56,940 nucleotides of DNA from a virus: positions 1 to 56,940 of the IMG/VR virus record IMGVR_UViG_3300048590_001377. One strand, given 5' to 3'. Position numbers and translations under genes: made by a program. The notes under the pieces were generated by a model, which had not been told where the DNA came from, did no database searches, and saw only the letters and a program-made list of their open reading frames with translations. Positions 44,573-51,141 of this stretch are shown here, in pieces; within the stretch, counting starts at the first letter, position 1, and every line of letters begins with the position of its first letter.

Positions 44573-44778
44573 GCGATTCCGCCTCGATAGTGTGTGCATC
44601 GGATCGCTTCGCCTGGGTGGCCATTGCCGCATGGCGGTAGCACTTCAATCGCACCGCCGCGAGCAATGAAGCTATCCACGGACTCATGTTTCACGTTCCG
44701 CACCGCTTCGGCGCGTGCTGCAGCCATCGCCTCCAGCCGGTTATTGGCGATGTCGATCGCCTTTTTTGTCACACTCAC
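44569..44778 (-). CDS. Small protein of unknown function, 69 aa
   Basis: It starts at a GTG overlapping the lysozyme stop (GTGA) with AAGGAG six bases upstream. The product MSVTKKAIDIANNRLEAMAA... is helical in its N-terminal two thirds and carries a CGNGHPGEAIRC segment near the C-terminus, a possible small metal or disulfide site. It has no membrane segment. I recognise no family. It may act in lysis timing or simply be a late accessory gene. Confidence 0.6.
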   Translation of the reverse strand: MSVTKKAIDIANNRLEAMAAARAEAVRNVKHESVDSFIARGGAIEVLPPCGNGHPGEAIRCTHYRGGIA

Positions 44779-45332
44779 GTCGTCTCCTTGTTTTCCACCG
44801 CATCCACCGCTTCAATGCAGGCGTCATGCCGCGCCAGTTGTCGCTCCCAACTCCCCCAACACCGCTTGTTCGGCTCGCCATTGATCCGCGTGGAACAGTC
44901 GTATCCAGCGGCAAACCGCCAGCGCAGCAAGGCATCGCACGCCTGCCGATACTCGCCCGCCAAAACATGCCGACGCATGCTGGATGTCTTCCAGTTCCCG
45001 ATGCCGTACTGCCCCACGAAATCCATGTAAGTGTCGTACTCACCCTGAGTCAGGTACGCGCCCGGCAAGGATCGCCGAAATGCAATCTCATCCTGAGTCA
45101 TCAGGTGCCACGCCAACTGTTCCGCCCGCTCCCGACTGATGGGTGGGTCCGTCATCCTGACCGGCGTCCCGTCCTCGTAGTGGGTTGATCCATGCCCGAT
45201 CGTCGGCACGTCGCCTTTCGTTGGGATCACTGGGTTTGCCGTGTACCCCTCTCGGGCCTTCCACATGCCGAACGCGCCCAGGCTGAACACCAGAACGCCC
45301 ACAGCCACACGATTCTTGATGTCACCGCTCAT
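44775..45332 (-). CDS. Signal-anchor-release lysozyme (GH24-like endolysin)
   Basis: The start at 45332 (MSGDIKN) lies just before the stop of the upstream gene. The 185-residue product has a weakly hydrophobic N-terminal segment (VAVGVLVFSLGAFGMW, 9-24) rich in Gly and Ala, as in SAR endolysins, which are exported and then released into the periplasm. Next come REGYTANP (Glu28 as the likely catalytic acid) and KGDVPTIGHGST, the GH24 pattern with Asp41 and Thr44 spaced slightly differently from T4 lysozyme. The rest matches the lysozyme C-terminal lobe (YDTYMDFVGQYGIGNWKTSS). It cleaves peptidoglycan. Confidence 0.85.
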   Translation of the reverse strand: MSGDIKNRVAVGVLVFSLGAFGMWKAREGYTANPVIPTKGDVPTIGHGSTHYEDGTPVRMTDPPISRERAEQLAWHLMTQDEIAFRRSLPGAYLTQGEYDTYMDFVGQYGIGNWKTSSMRRHVLAGEYRQACDALLRWRFAAGYDCSTRINGEPNKRCWGSWERQLARHDACIEAVDAVENKETT

Positions 45333-45711
45333 GCCGGCTCGCCGCTCCATTGGCCTTGATCAGCTCAAGCAAAGTTCCGATATGCGCCTCCAGTGGCGCC
45401 ACCCCTGCCCGGACAATCTCACTCATGTCCTTTCGTGTGGGCAGGTTCTGCACGCGCTCATCCAGCATCGCAATCTCCTTGTCCTGCCGTGCGGTCTGCT
45501 CGAAGACTTGGCTGCGCATGATCGTCACGTCGTCAGACAGCCGCCGCGACTCTTTCTGAAAGTCGTAGATCGCCGCCCGCAATGCGTCGTCGCGTCGCTC
45601 CAACTGACGCGACAGCCACCGGTGCGCGCCCCAAATCTGGGCCGCCAGCGCCACCATGAAGCCAAGCAGCGTCAGCACGTCGGCAATTGAAACAACCTGT
45701 AACTCGGTCAT
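45322..45711 (-). CDS. Membrane-anchored coiled-coil protein, possible holin or antiholin
   Basis: The 129-residue product has a single hydrophobic N-terminal segment (VLTLLGFMVALAAQIWGA) and then a long charged coiled coil (WLSRQLERRDDALRAAIYDF, SQVFEQTARQDKEIAMLDE). It sits directly before the endolysin, with which it overlaps by 11 bases. The shape resembles DUF2730-type phage proteins, and its place fits a holin or holin regulator. The start has only a weak ribosome site, which could keep the level low. Confidence 0.7.
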   Translation of the reverse strand: MTELQVVSIADVLTLLGFMVALAAQIWGAHRWLSRQLERRDDALRAAIYDFQKESRRLSDDVTIMRSQVFEQTARQDKEIAMLDERVQNLPTRKDMSEIVRAGVAPLEAHIGTLLELIKANGAASRHER

Positions 45712-45770
45712 GCGTCATCTATCCGTCGTCCCGTGGTAAAGGCCCGGCTTGCCCGATCCTTCCTGTCGAG

Positions 45771-45846
45771 TGGTAGCGGCGGCAGGAGTCGAACCCGCGA
45801 CATCCAGGGTATGAACCCGGCGCTCTTCCGCCTGAGCTACGCCGCA
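45771..45846 (-). tRNA. tRNA with CAT anticodon (Met or Ile2 type)
   Basis: A 76-base tRNA ends in ACCA encoded in the DNA. Six of seven acceptor pairs form (position 1 and 72 are both U, unpaired), the D arm is GCTC/GAGC, the anticodon stem CCGGG/CCTGG holds loop TTCATAC, and the T arm contains GGTTCGACTCC. The anticodon CAT could be elongator Met, initiator-like or lysidine-modified Ile. The GGG/CCC stem of initiators is absent. It lies between the Q-type gene and the lysis cassette. Confidence 0.88.
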
Positions 45847-45854
45847 AAACAAGA

Positions 45855-45877
45855 ACGCCCGGCGTTAGGCCGGGCGT
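45855..45877 (-). terminator. Terminator in front of the tRNA and late genes
   Basis: ACGCCCGGC and GCCGGGCGT form a perfect 9-bp stem with a 5-base loop. On the minus strand the stem is followed by TCTTGTTTT. It lies just downstream of the antiterminator-like gene and upstream of the late genes, which is the expected place of a Q-controlled terminator. Confidence 0.75.
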
Positions 45878-45986
45878 GTTGTGGGGTGGTCACAACTAGT
45901 TTCTGAGCTGCCTACGCGGCAGTAGCGTCGGTGCCAGCTATCCCACTGTTTCAGTTAAGCACAACAAGTGCGCCTAAAAATACGGT
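45878..45986 (-). promoter_or_regulatory. Candidate late control region
   Basis: This gap has a weak minus-strand promoter (TTGTGC at 45964, GATAGC at 45942, 16-base spacing), an inverted repeat GTTGTG/CACAAC (45878-45883, 45891-45896) and a small hairpin (CTGCC/GGCAG, 45908-45922). By analogy with lambda this is where a Q utilisation site should be. None of these elements is strong alone. Confidence 0.35.
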
Positions 45987-46673
45987 TCACCCCATTGCAT
46001 GGCTCAGTTCACGCGCCGCGATGGCCGCCTCGTCGGTGACCAAGCGGAAAACGAACTCGTACAACCCTGCCCATGCGCGCCGGTATTCGGTCGGGCTGAC
46101 ACCCAGCGCCGCCGCACGCTTCCGGTCCGATACCGGCACGACACCGTGTTTTTGGCACGCCGGGCAGTCCATCAGAAGCTCTCCCAGCAACACCTCGCCA
46201 CGCCCCGCACACGTTTCGCAATGGTTCGGGCGCTTGAACTCATTGACCGCTGCCTCACGGATTCGGACGTGCATCTTGGCGTCGTAGCGCCACGCATCCG
46301 CTTTGGCTGCATCCACTGCCCGACATAGGCGCTCGATCTCACGCCTGTCCCAATCTGTCAGTGCGCGCCGCGCTTCGGCGTTTTCCTGCGCGATATGCAG
46401 CTCCAGCCGAGCTATCTGCAACACGCGATGGCGGCGATCCATTTCAGCCCGCACTTTGACCGCAATGGCATCGTCCAGCTTACGTGGCGTCAGGCGCGCC
46501 CCGTGTGGCCACGCCGCCGCAATCAAGATTTCACGCCCAACCCCAGGCGGCACCATCGCCAGCGCGGCCGCAACATCCTGTGGCGTCATCGGTGGTGCGC
46601 CACCGCCACGACCCACGTCATAACGCACCGCCGATGGGTTCAGCCAAGCCAGCAATCTGAAAATGCGCTCCAT
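45987..46673 (-). CDS. Q: Late antiterminator Q-like protein with zinc finger
   Basis: The ATG at 46673 overlaps the upstream TGA and has AGGGAGG at good spacing; the ATG one codon earlier is an alternative. The product is about 228 residues with an N-terminal helical part, a long helical region (DRREIERLCRAVDAAKAD) and a zinc site CETCAGRGEV...CPACQKHG (Cys152/155/170/173), as in P21/933W-type Q proteins. The C-terminal part (SPTEYRRAWAGLYEFVFR) resembles their HTH-like segment. It is the last gene of the early minus operon, directly before a terminator and the late genes. It should let polymerase pass that terminator. Confidence 0.75.
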   Translation of the reverse strand: MERIFRLLAWLNPSAVRYDVGRGGGAPPMTPQDVAAALAMVPPGVGREILIAAAWPHGARLTPRKLDDAIAVKVRAEMDRRHRVLQIARLELHIAQENAEARRALTDWDRREIERLCRAVDAAKADAWRYDAKMHVRIREAAVNEFKRPNHCETCAGRGEVLLGELLMDCPACQKHGVVPVSDRKRAAALGVSPTEYRRAWAGLYEFVFRLVTDEAAIAARELSHAMG

Positions 46674-47053
46674 CATCCCCTCCCTTTTATTGCTGTCGCC
46701 GCCTGATATGCCTCGATCATCGCGCTTTGTGCAGCCATCAACACATCATCATCGCCGAACGTGCTGCGAAACTCCGCCGGTTCGAGCGCATAGCTCGGCC
46801 CCAGCCACACCCGCGAACGCCGCTCACTCACCGCCGCCGGCACTCCACGGTGATGCCACGCGCACAGCCCGATGGTCGCGTCGTGCCCGCGTCGCACCTG
46901 CCCATGCAGGCCACCTACGGTCAAGTGGTGGATTTCACACGCCATGTGCAGTCCTGGATGCCTCAGCCTGCACGCCACACACCCCACGTCACGGATCGCA
47001 TCCCAGCGCAATCGCTGGGCCAGCGTCGGCGCGCCTGTGGATGCTCCAATCAT
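46673..47053 (-). CDS. Ref/YbcO-type RecA-dependent HNH nuclease
   Basis: This 126-residue product has CVAC (25, 28), CEIHHLTVGGLHGQ (His42, His43) and GLCAWHHRG (Cys64, His67, His68), the zinc-held HNH-like site of the P1 Ref and E. coli YbcO family. Ref is a RecA-dependent nuclease that enhances recombination. It overlaps its neighbours by ATGA junctions, in the region corresponding to lambda nin genes. The family is recognised from motif order, so activity is inferred. Confidence 0.8.
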   Translation of the reverse strand: MIGASTGAPTLAQRLRWDAIRDVGCVACRLRHPGLHMACEIHHLTVGGLHGQVRRGHDATIGLCAWHHRGVPAAVSERRSRVWLGPSYALEPAEFRSTFGDDDVLMAAQSAMIEAYQAATAIKGRG

Positions 47054-47238
47054 TTGGGTTCACCCGCCCTGCCCGCCGGCACTGAGGCGCGTTCATCCCG
47101 TTTACGGCGCCGAATCTCCCGCCGCACCGCCGCAAGGTCCGATTGCACCCGGCGCGCATCCCGATCCATCGTGCGTTCGGCGATCAACAGCGTGCTGAGG
47201 TCCACATCGCGCAGCATGTCGGCGCGGCTTGTCTTCAT
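47050..47238 (-). CDS. Small helical protein of unknown function, 62 aa
   Basis: The ATG at 47238 lies four bases after the upstream stop; a TTG at 47256 would extend it by six residues. The product MKTSRADMLRDVDLSTLL... is a single charged helix pair with many Arg residues. It is coupled to the Ref-like gene by ATGA. No family recognised; possibly a partner of the adjacent nucleases. Confidence 0.55.
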   Translation of the reverse strand: MKTSRADMLRDVDLSTLLIAERTMDRDARRVQSDLAAVRREIRRRKRDERASVPAGRAGEPK

Positions 47239-47239
47239 C

Positions 47240-47728
47240 TCAGCATCCGATCCCAAGGTACTCAGCGATCAATTGCCATGCCGCATTCGCGCCGCGCACC
47301 ACCTCAGCCCGATAGCCCATTTCACGCAGCCGGCTGATCCATTGCGTCTGCTCGCGGCTCGGATAGCCCGTCAGGCTCTTGAGTTCGATGTACAGCCCGT
47401 GGTGTTCCCCTCTCGGCACAGGCAAAAAGTAGTCCGGCACGCCCGCCCGCTGCCCTTCGGCCCGCATCTTCCCTGCCGTGGCCTTATGCCGGTCCCCGCC
47501 GTTGGGGATCGCGTGGAACAGCGCCAACTCCGGCCATTGCCCCTCAAGCGAACGAACCCTGGCCATCAACGCGACCGCTTCCTCATGCTCACTGGGGTGC
47601 TGGCGGGCTGCCGGTCGGTGCCCCTTCGCCCCAGCGTCCGCCACGGCCTGCGCCTGCTGGCAGGCTCGTTCGTAGAGCCGTCGCATCCCTTCCGGCATCG
47701 TGGCCGTACTGGCGTGGCGTAGGCTCAT
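47240..47728 (-). CDS. VRR-NUC domain nuclease
   Basis: The 162-residue product carries the VRR-NUC pattern: LFHAIPNGGDRHKATAGKM, then GVPDYFLPVPRG (catalytic Asp), YIELKSLTG (Glu-x-Lys), EQTQWISRLREMGYRAEVV and WQLIAEYL. These PD-(D/E)XK-type nucleases act on branched or flap DNA and in phages often replace Holliday junction resolvases such as RusA. The N-terminal 60 residues are a Gln/Ala-rich helical extension. The position next to replication genes fits a resolvase role. Confidence 0.88.
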   Translation of the reverse strand: MSLRHASTATMPEGMRRLYERACQQAQAVADAGAKGHRPAARQHPSEHEEAVALMARVRSLEGQWPELALFHAIPNGGDRHKATAGKMRAEGQRAGVPDYFLPVPRGEHHGLYIELKSLTGYPSREQTQWISRLREMGYRAEVVRGANAAWQLIAEYLGIGC

Positions 47729-48057
47729 GCGTCCGCCTCGATCTCGGCCTCGTACATCAACAGGTCCACGTAGTCATCCAGGCTGCGCATCGGAGCCATG
47801 TTCTCGCCCCAGCCCGCCGAGTGGCCTCTTGCCCCGCAGTCGTTCTCGAAAATCCACCAGTCCAGACTGACCGGATCAACCCCAATGGCCCGCGCCAACA
47901 AGCTGGTCGAAAGCCCGAACAGGTCAAACATCGCCTGTCGCAGTGCACAACTCGGGTCCGTCATCAACACCGCATCCAGCGCCTGAAACTGCTTCTTCAT
48001 CCGCAGGTAGCTCTGTTCCCACACCCGCAACAACGCCAACATCTCCGTCCTGCTCAT
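47725..48057 (-). CDS. Early-region protein of unknown function, 110 aa
   Basis: The start at 48057 (MSRTEMLALLRVWEQSY) has GAGG six bases upstream, and its first 134 bases overlap the end of the P-like gene in another frame. The C-terminal stop overlaps the VRR-NUC start (ATGA). The product has a helical N-terminal half with many Leu and Arg residues, LFGLSTSLLARAIGVDPVSL resembling a helix-turn-helix, then WWIFENDCGARGHSAGWGEN and an acidic C-terminus. I know no family name. A DNA-binding role is possible. Confidence 0.65.
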   Translation of the reverse strand: MSRTEMLALLRVWEQSYLRMKKQFQALDAVLMTDPSCALRQAMFDLFGLSTSLLARAIGVDPVSLDWWIFENDCGARGHSAGWGENMAPMRSLDDYVDLLMYEAEIEADA

Positions 48058-48658
48058 CGTCAGCCTCATCAAATTCACCAAACAATCTCGCCATCTCGGC
48101 CTTGACTTGCGCCACCGTCTCGGGACTGGCCGGCTTGTTGGGTGGTGGCGCGTGCTGTGCAATCTCCACCAGCGCAGGCGGCAAGTCGCCGCCCTGCATC
48201 ACATGCTCACGAGCCAAGCCGTACGCATCGCGCACCATGCGGTCAGCATCTGCCGCCCCAGCCTGCCCAAGCCGCCACGTATCCACGAACTGCCACACCA
48301 GCCGCGTGAAGGGCGTCCTTGATGCCGTGCGCGATCGCAATTCCCGCAACACCGCCGCAAACTCAGGAATGCCCAGGCACAACGCCCGGAACTGCGCGCT
48401 CGATGGTGGCCACTCCGCACCACGCATCACGTCCGCACTCAGCCCGCACGCGACCTGACGTGACGTGATGCCTGCCAATGCCTCACGCCACTCCACCATC
48501 GCCAGCCGCGCCAGCTCGTGGTCCTGCACGTACTGGCTCGTCCAGCGGTGCCCGTAACGGGTCGTCATCCTCGCCCACAGACGCGCCATGGCTGCGTCGG
48601 TCAATACCGCCGCTGTCGTGGATTTCCCGGATGATTCGCATGGTTTTGCCAATTGCAC
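47924..48658 (-). CDS. Replication protein P-like helicase loader
   Basis: The start is a GTG with GGGAGG seven bases upstream, inside the end of the O-like gene (176-base overlap). The 244-residue product has the lambda P-like layout: MARLWARMTTRYGHRWTSQY near the N-terminus, VEWREALAGITSRQVACGLS, EWPPSSAQFRALCLG, then a central helical domain and an acidic, flexible C-terminal tail (GEFDEADDEQDGD). P proteins deliver the host replicative helicase DnaB to the origin. The match is by pattern, and the tail is longer and more acidic than in lambda. Confidence 0.75.
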   Translation of the reverse strand: MQLAKPCESSGKSTTAAVLTDAAMARLWARMTTRYGHRWTSQYVQDHELARLAMVEWREALAGITSRQVACGLSADVMRGAEWPPSSAQFRALCLGIPEFAAVLRELRSRTASRTPFTRLVWQFVDTWRLGQAGAADADRMVRDAYGLAREHVMQGGDLPPALVEIAQHAPPPNKPASPETVAQVKAEMARLFGEFDEADDEQDGDVGVVAGVGTELPADEEAVSGAGCGVDDGPELCTATGDV

Positions 48659-49412
48659 TTTCCTGCCTCCCGTGGTTCGCCGATCCCGCCGCAGCGCCAG
48701 CCATCGGCCCGTCGCGAATCCACGCCGCTTTCAGCCCTTGGCTTCCGCGCAGGCACCACTCGACGAAGAACGCCTCCAGCGTCATGCCCGCTTTCTCGGC
48801 CTCGGCTTTGGCCGCTGCCACTACCGTCGCCGTCACCTCGGCGCGCTTTCGCTTTCGCAGTGCCAGCCAGTCGCGCCATGTGGCGTCGGTCACCTCGGCG
48901 GGTTGCTCGATGGGTTTGGCTTTCGGCTCCGGCTTCGGCGTCGGCAGGTCGCCATCCCCATCGGATCGCTCGGCGGGTTGCCCGCGCACGCGGGCGTTGC
49001 TTTTCTTATTGACGGTTATTGATGGTTCTTGACGGTTAGAGTCCGCCTGCCGGACGGGTCCAGTCCGCTTGCCGGACGGGTAGAGTCCGCTTGGCGTACC
49101 GGTTTGGCAGCCGGACCGGTCCGCCTGCCGGACGGGTTTTGCCACCTGGAACAGTTCTTGGTTGCGCACCAAAACCGTGTACCGGGTGTGCCGTCCATTC
49201 GTCCTGTCGGCCCCCAAATAACCGGCTTGTTCCAACCACTTGATGGCGTCAATCACCGCTGTGCGGCCAAGGCATGTCCGATCGCAGATCGTCGGGATCG
49301 ACGGCCAGCATTCGCCATGGTCATTGGCATTGTCAGCCAGCGACACCAGCACCGCTTTCGGGCTGGGCGGCATCTGCAACGGCCAGCACATCGACATGAT
49401 GATCGTGCTCAT
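48483..49412 (-). CDS. Replication initiator O-like protein containing the origin
   Basis: The start at 49412 (MSTIIMSMCWPLQMPPSPK) follows AAGGGAG and overlaps the stop of the RHH gene. The 309-residue product has an N-terminal winged-helix (KAVLVSLADNANDHGECWPS, TICDRTCLGRTAVIDAIKWL) as in lambda O and related initiators. A Lys/Pro/Gln-rich linker carries the iteron-encoded residues (VRQADRSG, then VRQADSN). The C-terminal part is helical and Lys/Arg-rich and should bind the P-like loader. As in lambda, the origin lies inside this gene. Confidence 0.8.
   Translation of the reverse strand: MSTIIMSMCWPLQMPPSPKAVLVSLADNANDHGECWPSIPTICDRTCLGRTAVIDAIKWLEQAGYLGADRTNGRHTRYTVLVRNQELFQVAKPVRQADRSGCQTGTPSGLYPSGKRTGPVRQADSNRQEPSITVNKKSNARVRGQPAERSDGDGDLPTPKPEPKAKPIEQPAEVTDATWRDWLALRKRKRAEVTATVVAAAKAEAEKAGMTLEAFFVEWCLRGSQGLKAAWIRDGPMAGAAAGSANHGRQESAIGKTMRIIREIHDSGGIDRRSHGASVGEDDDPLRAPLDEPVRAGPRAGAAGDGGVA
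49009..49137. other. Candidate replication origin with iterons and AT-rich repeats
   Basis: A 19-bp unit GTCCGCcTGCCGGACGGGT starts at 49041, 49063 and 49085 (the last degenerate), exactly 22 bp apart, and recurs at 49119. Each unit contains the dyad GTCCG/CGGAC. Beside them on the left is an AT-richer stretch with TTGACGGTT at 49009, TTGATGGTT at 49019 and TTGACGGTT at 49029, 10 bp apart. Iterons with a dyad next to an AT-rich unwinding region, inside the initiator gene, is the lambda ori plan. Confidence 0.8.
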
Positions 49413-49633
49413 TCCCTCACGCTCCCTTGAGCGCCGTGCCCCGTGGAACCCAATCCCTCGGATTCCAGCCGGCGAAGCAGTACCGTCGCCATGTCGATCC
49501 GTGACATGGCCCATTGATGAAGCACATCTCGAACAATCTCCGACCGATCCCGGCCCGTGGTGCGAGCTTCCGCATCCAGTGCCGCGTCGGCTTCGACGGT
49601 GACTTTTGCCCGCAGATCGCGCAGATCAGCCAT
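49409..49633 (-). CDS. Ribbon-helix-helix-like small DNA-binding protein
   Basis: The ATG at 49633 overlaps the stop of the mini-gene upstream (TGATG). The 74-residue product MADLRDLRAKVTVEADAALD... follows the RHH pattern: a short strand RAKVTVEAD, helix ALDAEARTTG, then RSEIVRDVLHQWAMSRI as the second helix. A helical tail follows. RHH proteins usually repress transcription. Its position between cro-like and initiator genes resembles that of a cII-type regulator, though the fold differs. Confidence 0.65.
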   Translation of the reverse strand: MADLRDLRAKVTVEADAALDAEARTTGRDRSEIVRDVLHQWAMSRIDMATVLLRRLESEGLGSTGHGAQGSVRE

Positions 49634-49710
49634 CACCATGACCCCATGCGCGACGAAGTAACCGCGCTCATTGCCTGTTCCAACGCAGTCTTGACGCCAT
49701 CAAACAGCAT
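49633..49710 (-). CDS. 25-aa mini-gene between cro-like and RHH genes
   Basis: ATG at 49710 has GGAGGTGGGCG upstream, inside the last codons of the cro-like gene, and its TGA overlaps the ATG at 49633. The product is MLFDGVKTALEQAMSAVTSS followed by RMGSW. Its length and a tidy fit between two coupled genes suggest translation, perhaps only to couple its neighbours. Confidence 0.4.
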   Translation of the reverse strand: MLFDGVKTALEQAMSAVTSSRMGSW

Positions 49711-49957
49711 CGCCCACCTCCACCGTCTGGCCGGACTCGGCCTGGGTGGGTTGCTCGGTGGGCCAGATGTCAGGTCTGAGGTCTTGGCGGGTCACTGCGC
49801 CGTTGGTGGCGCGCTCGATGGCGATAGCCATGACGCGCGATGCGCGCTTGCCGCGCCAGCCCACTGCCATCTGCCAGAGGTATTCAGGGGATGTGCCAAC
49901 GTCATCGGCGAGTTGTCGCCGGACGGACGTATCCTCGATGTAGGTATGCAGGTTCAC
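49700..49957 (-). CDS. cro: Cro-like repressor
   Basis: The product is 85 residues from a GTG. MNLHTYIEDTSVRRQLADDV, then TSPEYLWQMAVGWRG, KRASRVMAIAIERATNGAVT form a Cro/YdaS-type helix-turn-helix. It is divergent from the CI-like gene, with operators between. The minus-strand promoter TTGATC-17-TATTGT would start transcription about at the GTG itself, so its mRNA may be leaderless. As Cro it would repress the lysogenic promoter. Confidence 0.75.
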   Translation of the reverse strand: MNLHTYIEDTSVRRQLADDVGTSPEYLWQMAVGWRGKRASRVMAIAIERATNGAVTRQDLRPDIWPTEQPTQAESGQTVEVGDAV

Positions 49958-50039
49958 GCACGCACAATAGCCGGGCTATGCGAAAAGATCAATAGCCCAG
50001 CTCTTTGCAGTCGCGCGACCCGAGGAATAGCCTAGCTAC
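49958..50039. promoter_or_regulatory. Divergent cro/cI operator-promoter region
   Basis: Three 13-bp operator-like sites: ATAGCCGGGCTAT (49967-49979, perfect dyad), ATAGCCCAGCTCT (49992-50004) and ATAGCCTAGCTAC (50027-50039, ending at the cI start). On the minus strand TTGATC (49992-49987) and TATTGT (49969-49964) are 17 apart and drive cro. For cI, TTGCAG (50005-50010) with AATAGC after about 16 bases is a weaker promoter. The operators overlap both. Confidence 0.85.
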
Positions 50040-50786
50040 ATGGCAAGCCGCACCCTTTCCACTGCTGACTTTGAGGCCGCCCGCGTTTTTGCGGAGGCGG
50101 TCGTGTCCTGCGGGAAGACCCATGAGCAGTTGGGTGAAGATATAGGCGTAACCGCCGGCATGATTCACCAGTGGTCCAAGCCGTTGCGCGCGATCTCGGC
50201 AAAGCGCGCCCCCGCCGCTGCACTTGCTGTTGGCATAGATGACCCATCGTGCATTAGCGTTGCATATGCGCAACTGATGGAGTTCGCCCAGGACGCCAGG
50301 CGCATCAAGGCCACCGCTCCACCGGGTTCCGCGCCACCTTCACCCATCTCACCCCCTGAGATAGCCCCGGCCTATGTTCGCGTCGAACAGATGGGAGAGG
50401 CGGACATGGGGGATGGGCGCGTCAACGACGACTACCCGGAAGTGATCCGGTCGGTGGACTTCGAGCTGCCGTACATCCGGGCGCTGATGGGCTTTGTGCC
50501 GCCGCCTGGCCGGCTCAAGTTGGTCACTGGCCGAAACGACTCGATGATGCCCACGATCATGCCGGGAGACGTGGTGCTGGTCGATACCGGCATCACTTGG
50601 TTTGACGGCGATGGCTTGTATCTCGTGAACAGCGGCAACGGCCAGCAGATCAAGCGCCTGCATGACAAAGGCGGCGTCATCCACGTGGTCAGCGACAACA
50701 CCTTTTACACACCGGAGCCTGTCAACGAACGGACAATCATTGGCGGCAAGGTCTACCTGCGCAACCGGCTGGATCGGATGGCATGA
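50040..50786 (+). CDS. cI: CI/LexA-like phage repressor
   Basis: The 248-residue product has an N-terminal helix-turn-helix (about 27-50: HEQLGEDIGVTAGMIHQWSK) and a C-terminal S24 peptidase-like domain. That domain has the nucleophile in NDSMMPTIMPGDVVLVD (Ser168) and the partner Lys in QIKRLH (Lys205). I see no obvious Ala-Gly cleavage pair in the Pro-rich linker (95-110), so self-cleavage is not certain. A third operator ends one base before the ATG, so the mRNA may be leaderless and autoregulated. It should keep the prophage silent through the operators at 49.97-50.04 and 52.03-52.06 kb. Confidence 0.85.
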   Translation: MASRTLSTADFEAARVFAEAVVSCGKTHEQLGEDIGVTAGMIHQWSKPLRAISAKRAPAAALAVGIDDPSCISVAYAQLMEFAQDARRIKATAPPGSAPPSPISPPEIAPAYVRVEQMGEADMGDGRVNDDYPEVIRSVDFELPYIRALMGFVPPPGRLKLVTGRNDSMMPTIMPGDVVLVDTGITWFDGDGLYLVNSGNGQQIKRLHDKGGVIHVVSDNTFYTPEPVNERTIIGGKVYLRNRLDRMA

Positions 50787-50797
50787 GGGCTGAAGCC

Positions 50798-51091
50798 ATG
50801 ATATTTAAGTGTCACAACACAGGTTTGGTTTTGATCATGCTGTCGGTCTGCATGAAAGTGAACGCTCAGGATCCAATGAAGTGGATAGACGACGAGCCGG
50901 CCACTGGTCCAGCGACAACCTGGCCGGTAACTGTTGTCTTCCTGCTGGGGTTCGTAATTGCGTTCTGGCTCTCCTTGTCAGAACGTAGCCCATTGCACAA
51001 CTGGTTCAATGAACATCACGGCTGGGCCGCAATCTTCCTGTGGCTGTTCCCGCTGGTCTTCGGCTTCATCTTTGCTTCCATGCTCCGATGA
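50798..51091 (+). CDS. Small membrane protein downstream of the repressor
   Basis: The start at 50798 has GAGG nine bases upstream; an ATG at 50783 overlapping the repressor stop is an alternative. The 97-residue product has a signal-like N-terminus (TGLVLIMLSVCMKVNA), a short acidic exposed part, and two membrane segments (PVTVVFLLGFVIAFWLSL and AIFLWLFPLVFGFIFASML). It is transcribed with cI, so it would be made in lysogens. Small membrane proteins in this place often block superinfection. No family is recognised. Confidence 0.65.
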   Translation: MIFKCHNTGLVLIMLSVCMKVNAQDPMKWIDDEPATGPATTWPVTVVFLLGFVIAFWLSLSERSPLHNWFNEHHGWAAIFLWLFPLVFGFIFASMLR

Positions 51092-51141
51092 ACTTCCTTT
51101 GGATTGGCCGATGGGTCGAGTAACGCGACCAGCAACCGCCC

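Noticed and set aside
45908-45922. Small hairpin CTGCC/GGCAG as a second terminator
   Set aside because: Only five pairs and no T run on either strand; it may be part of a control site but not a terminator.
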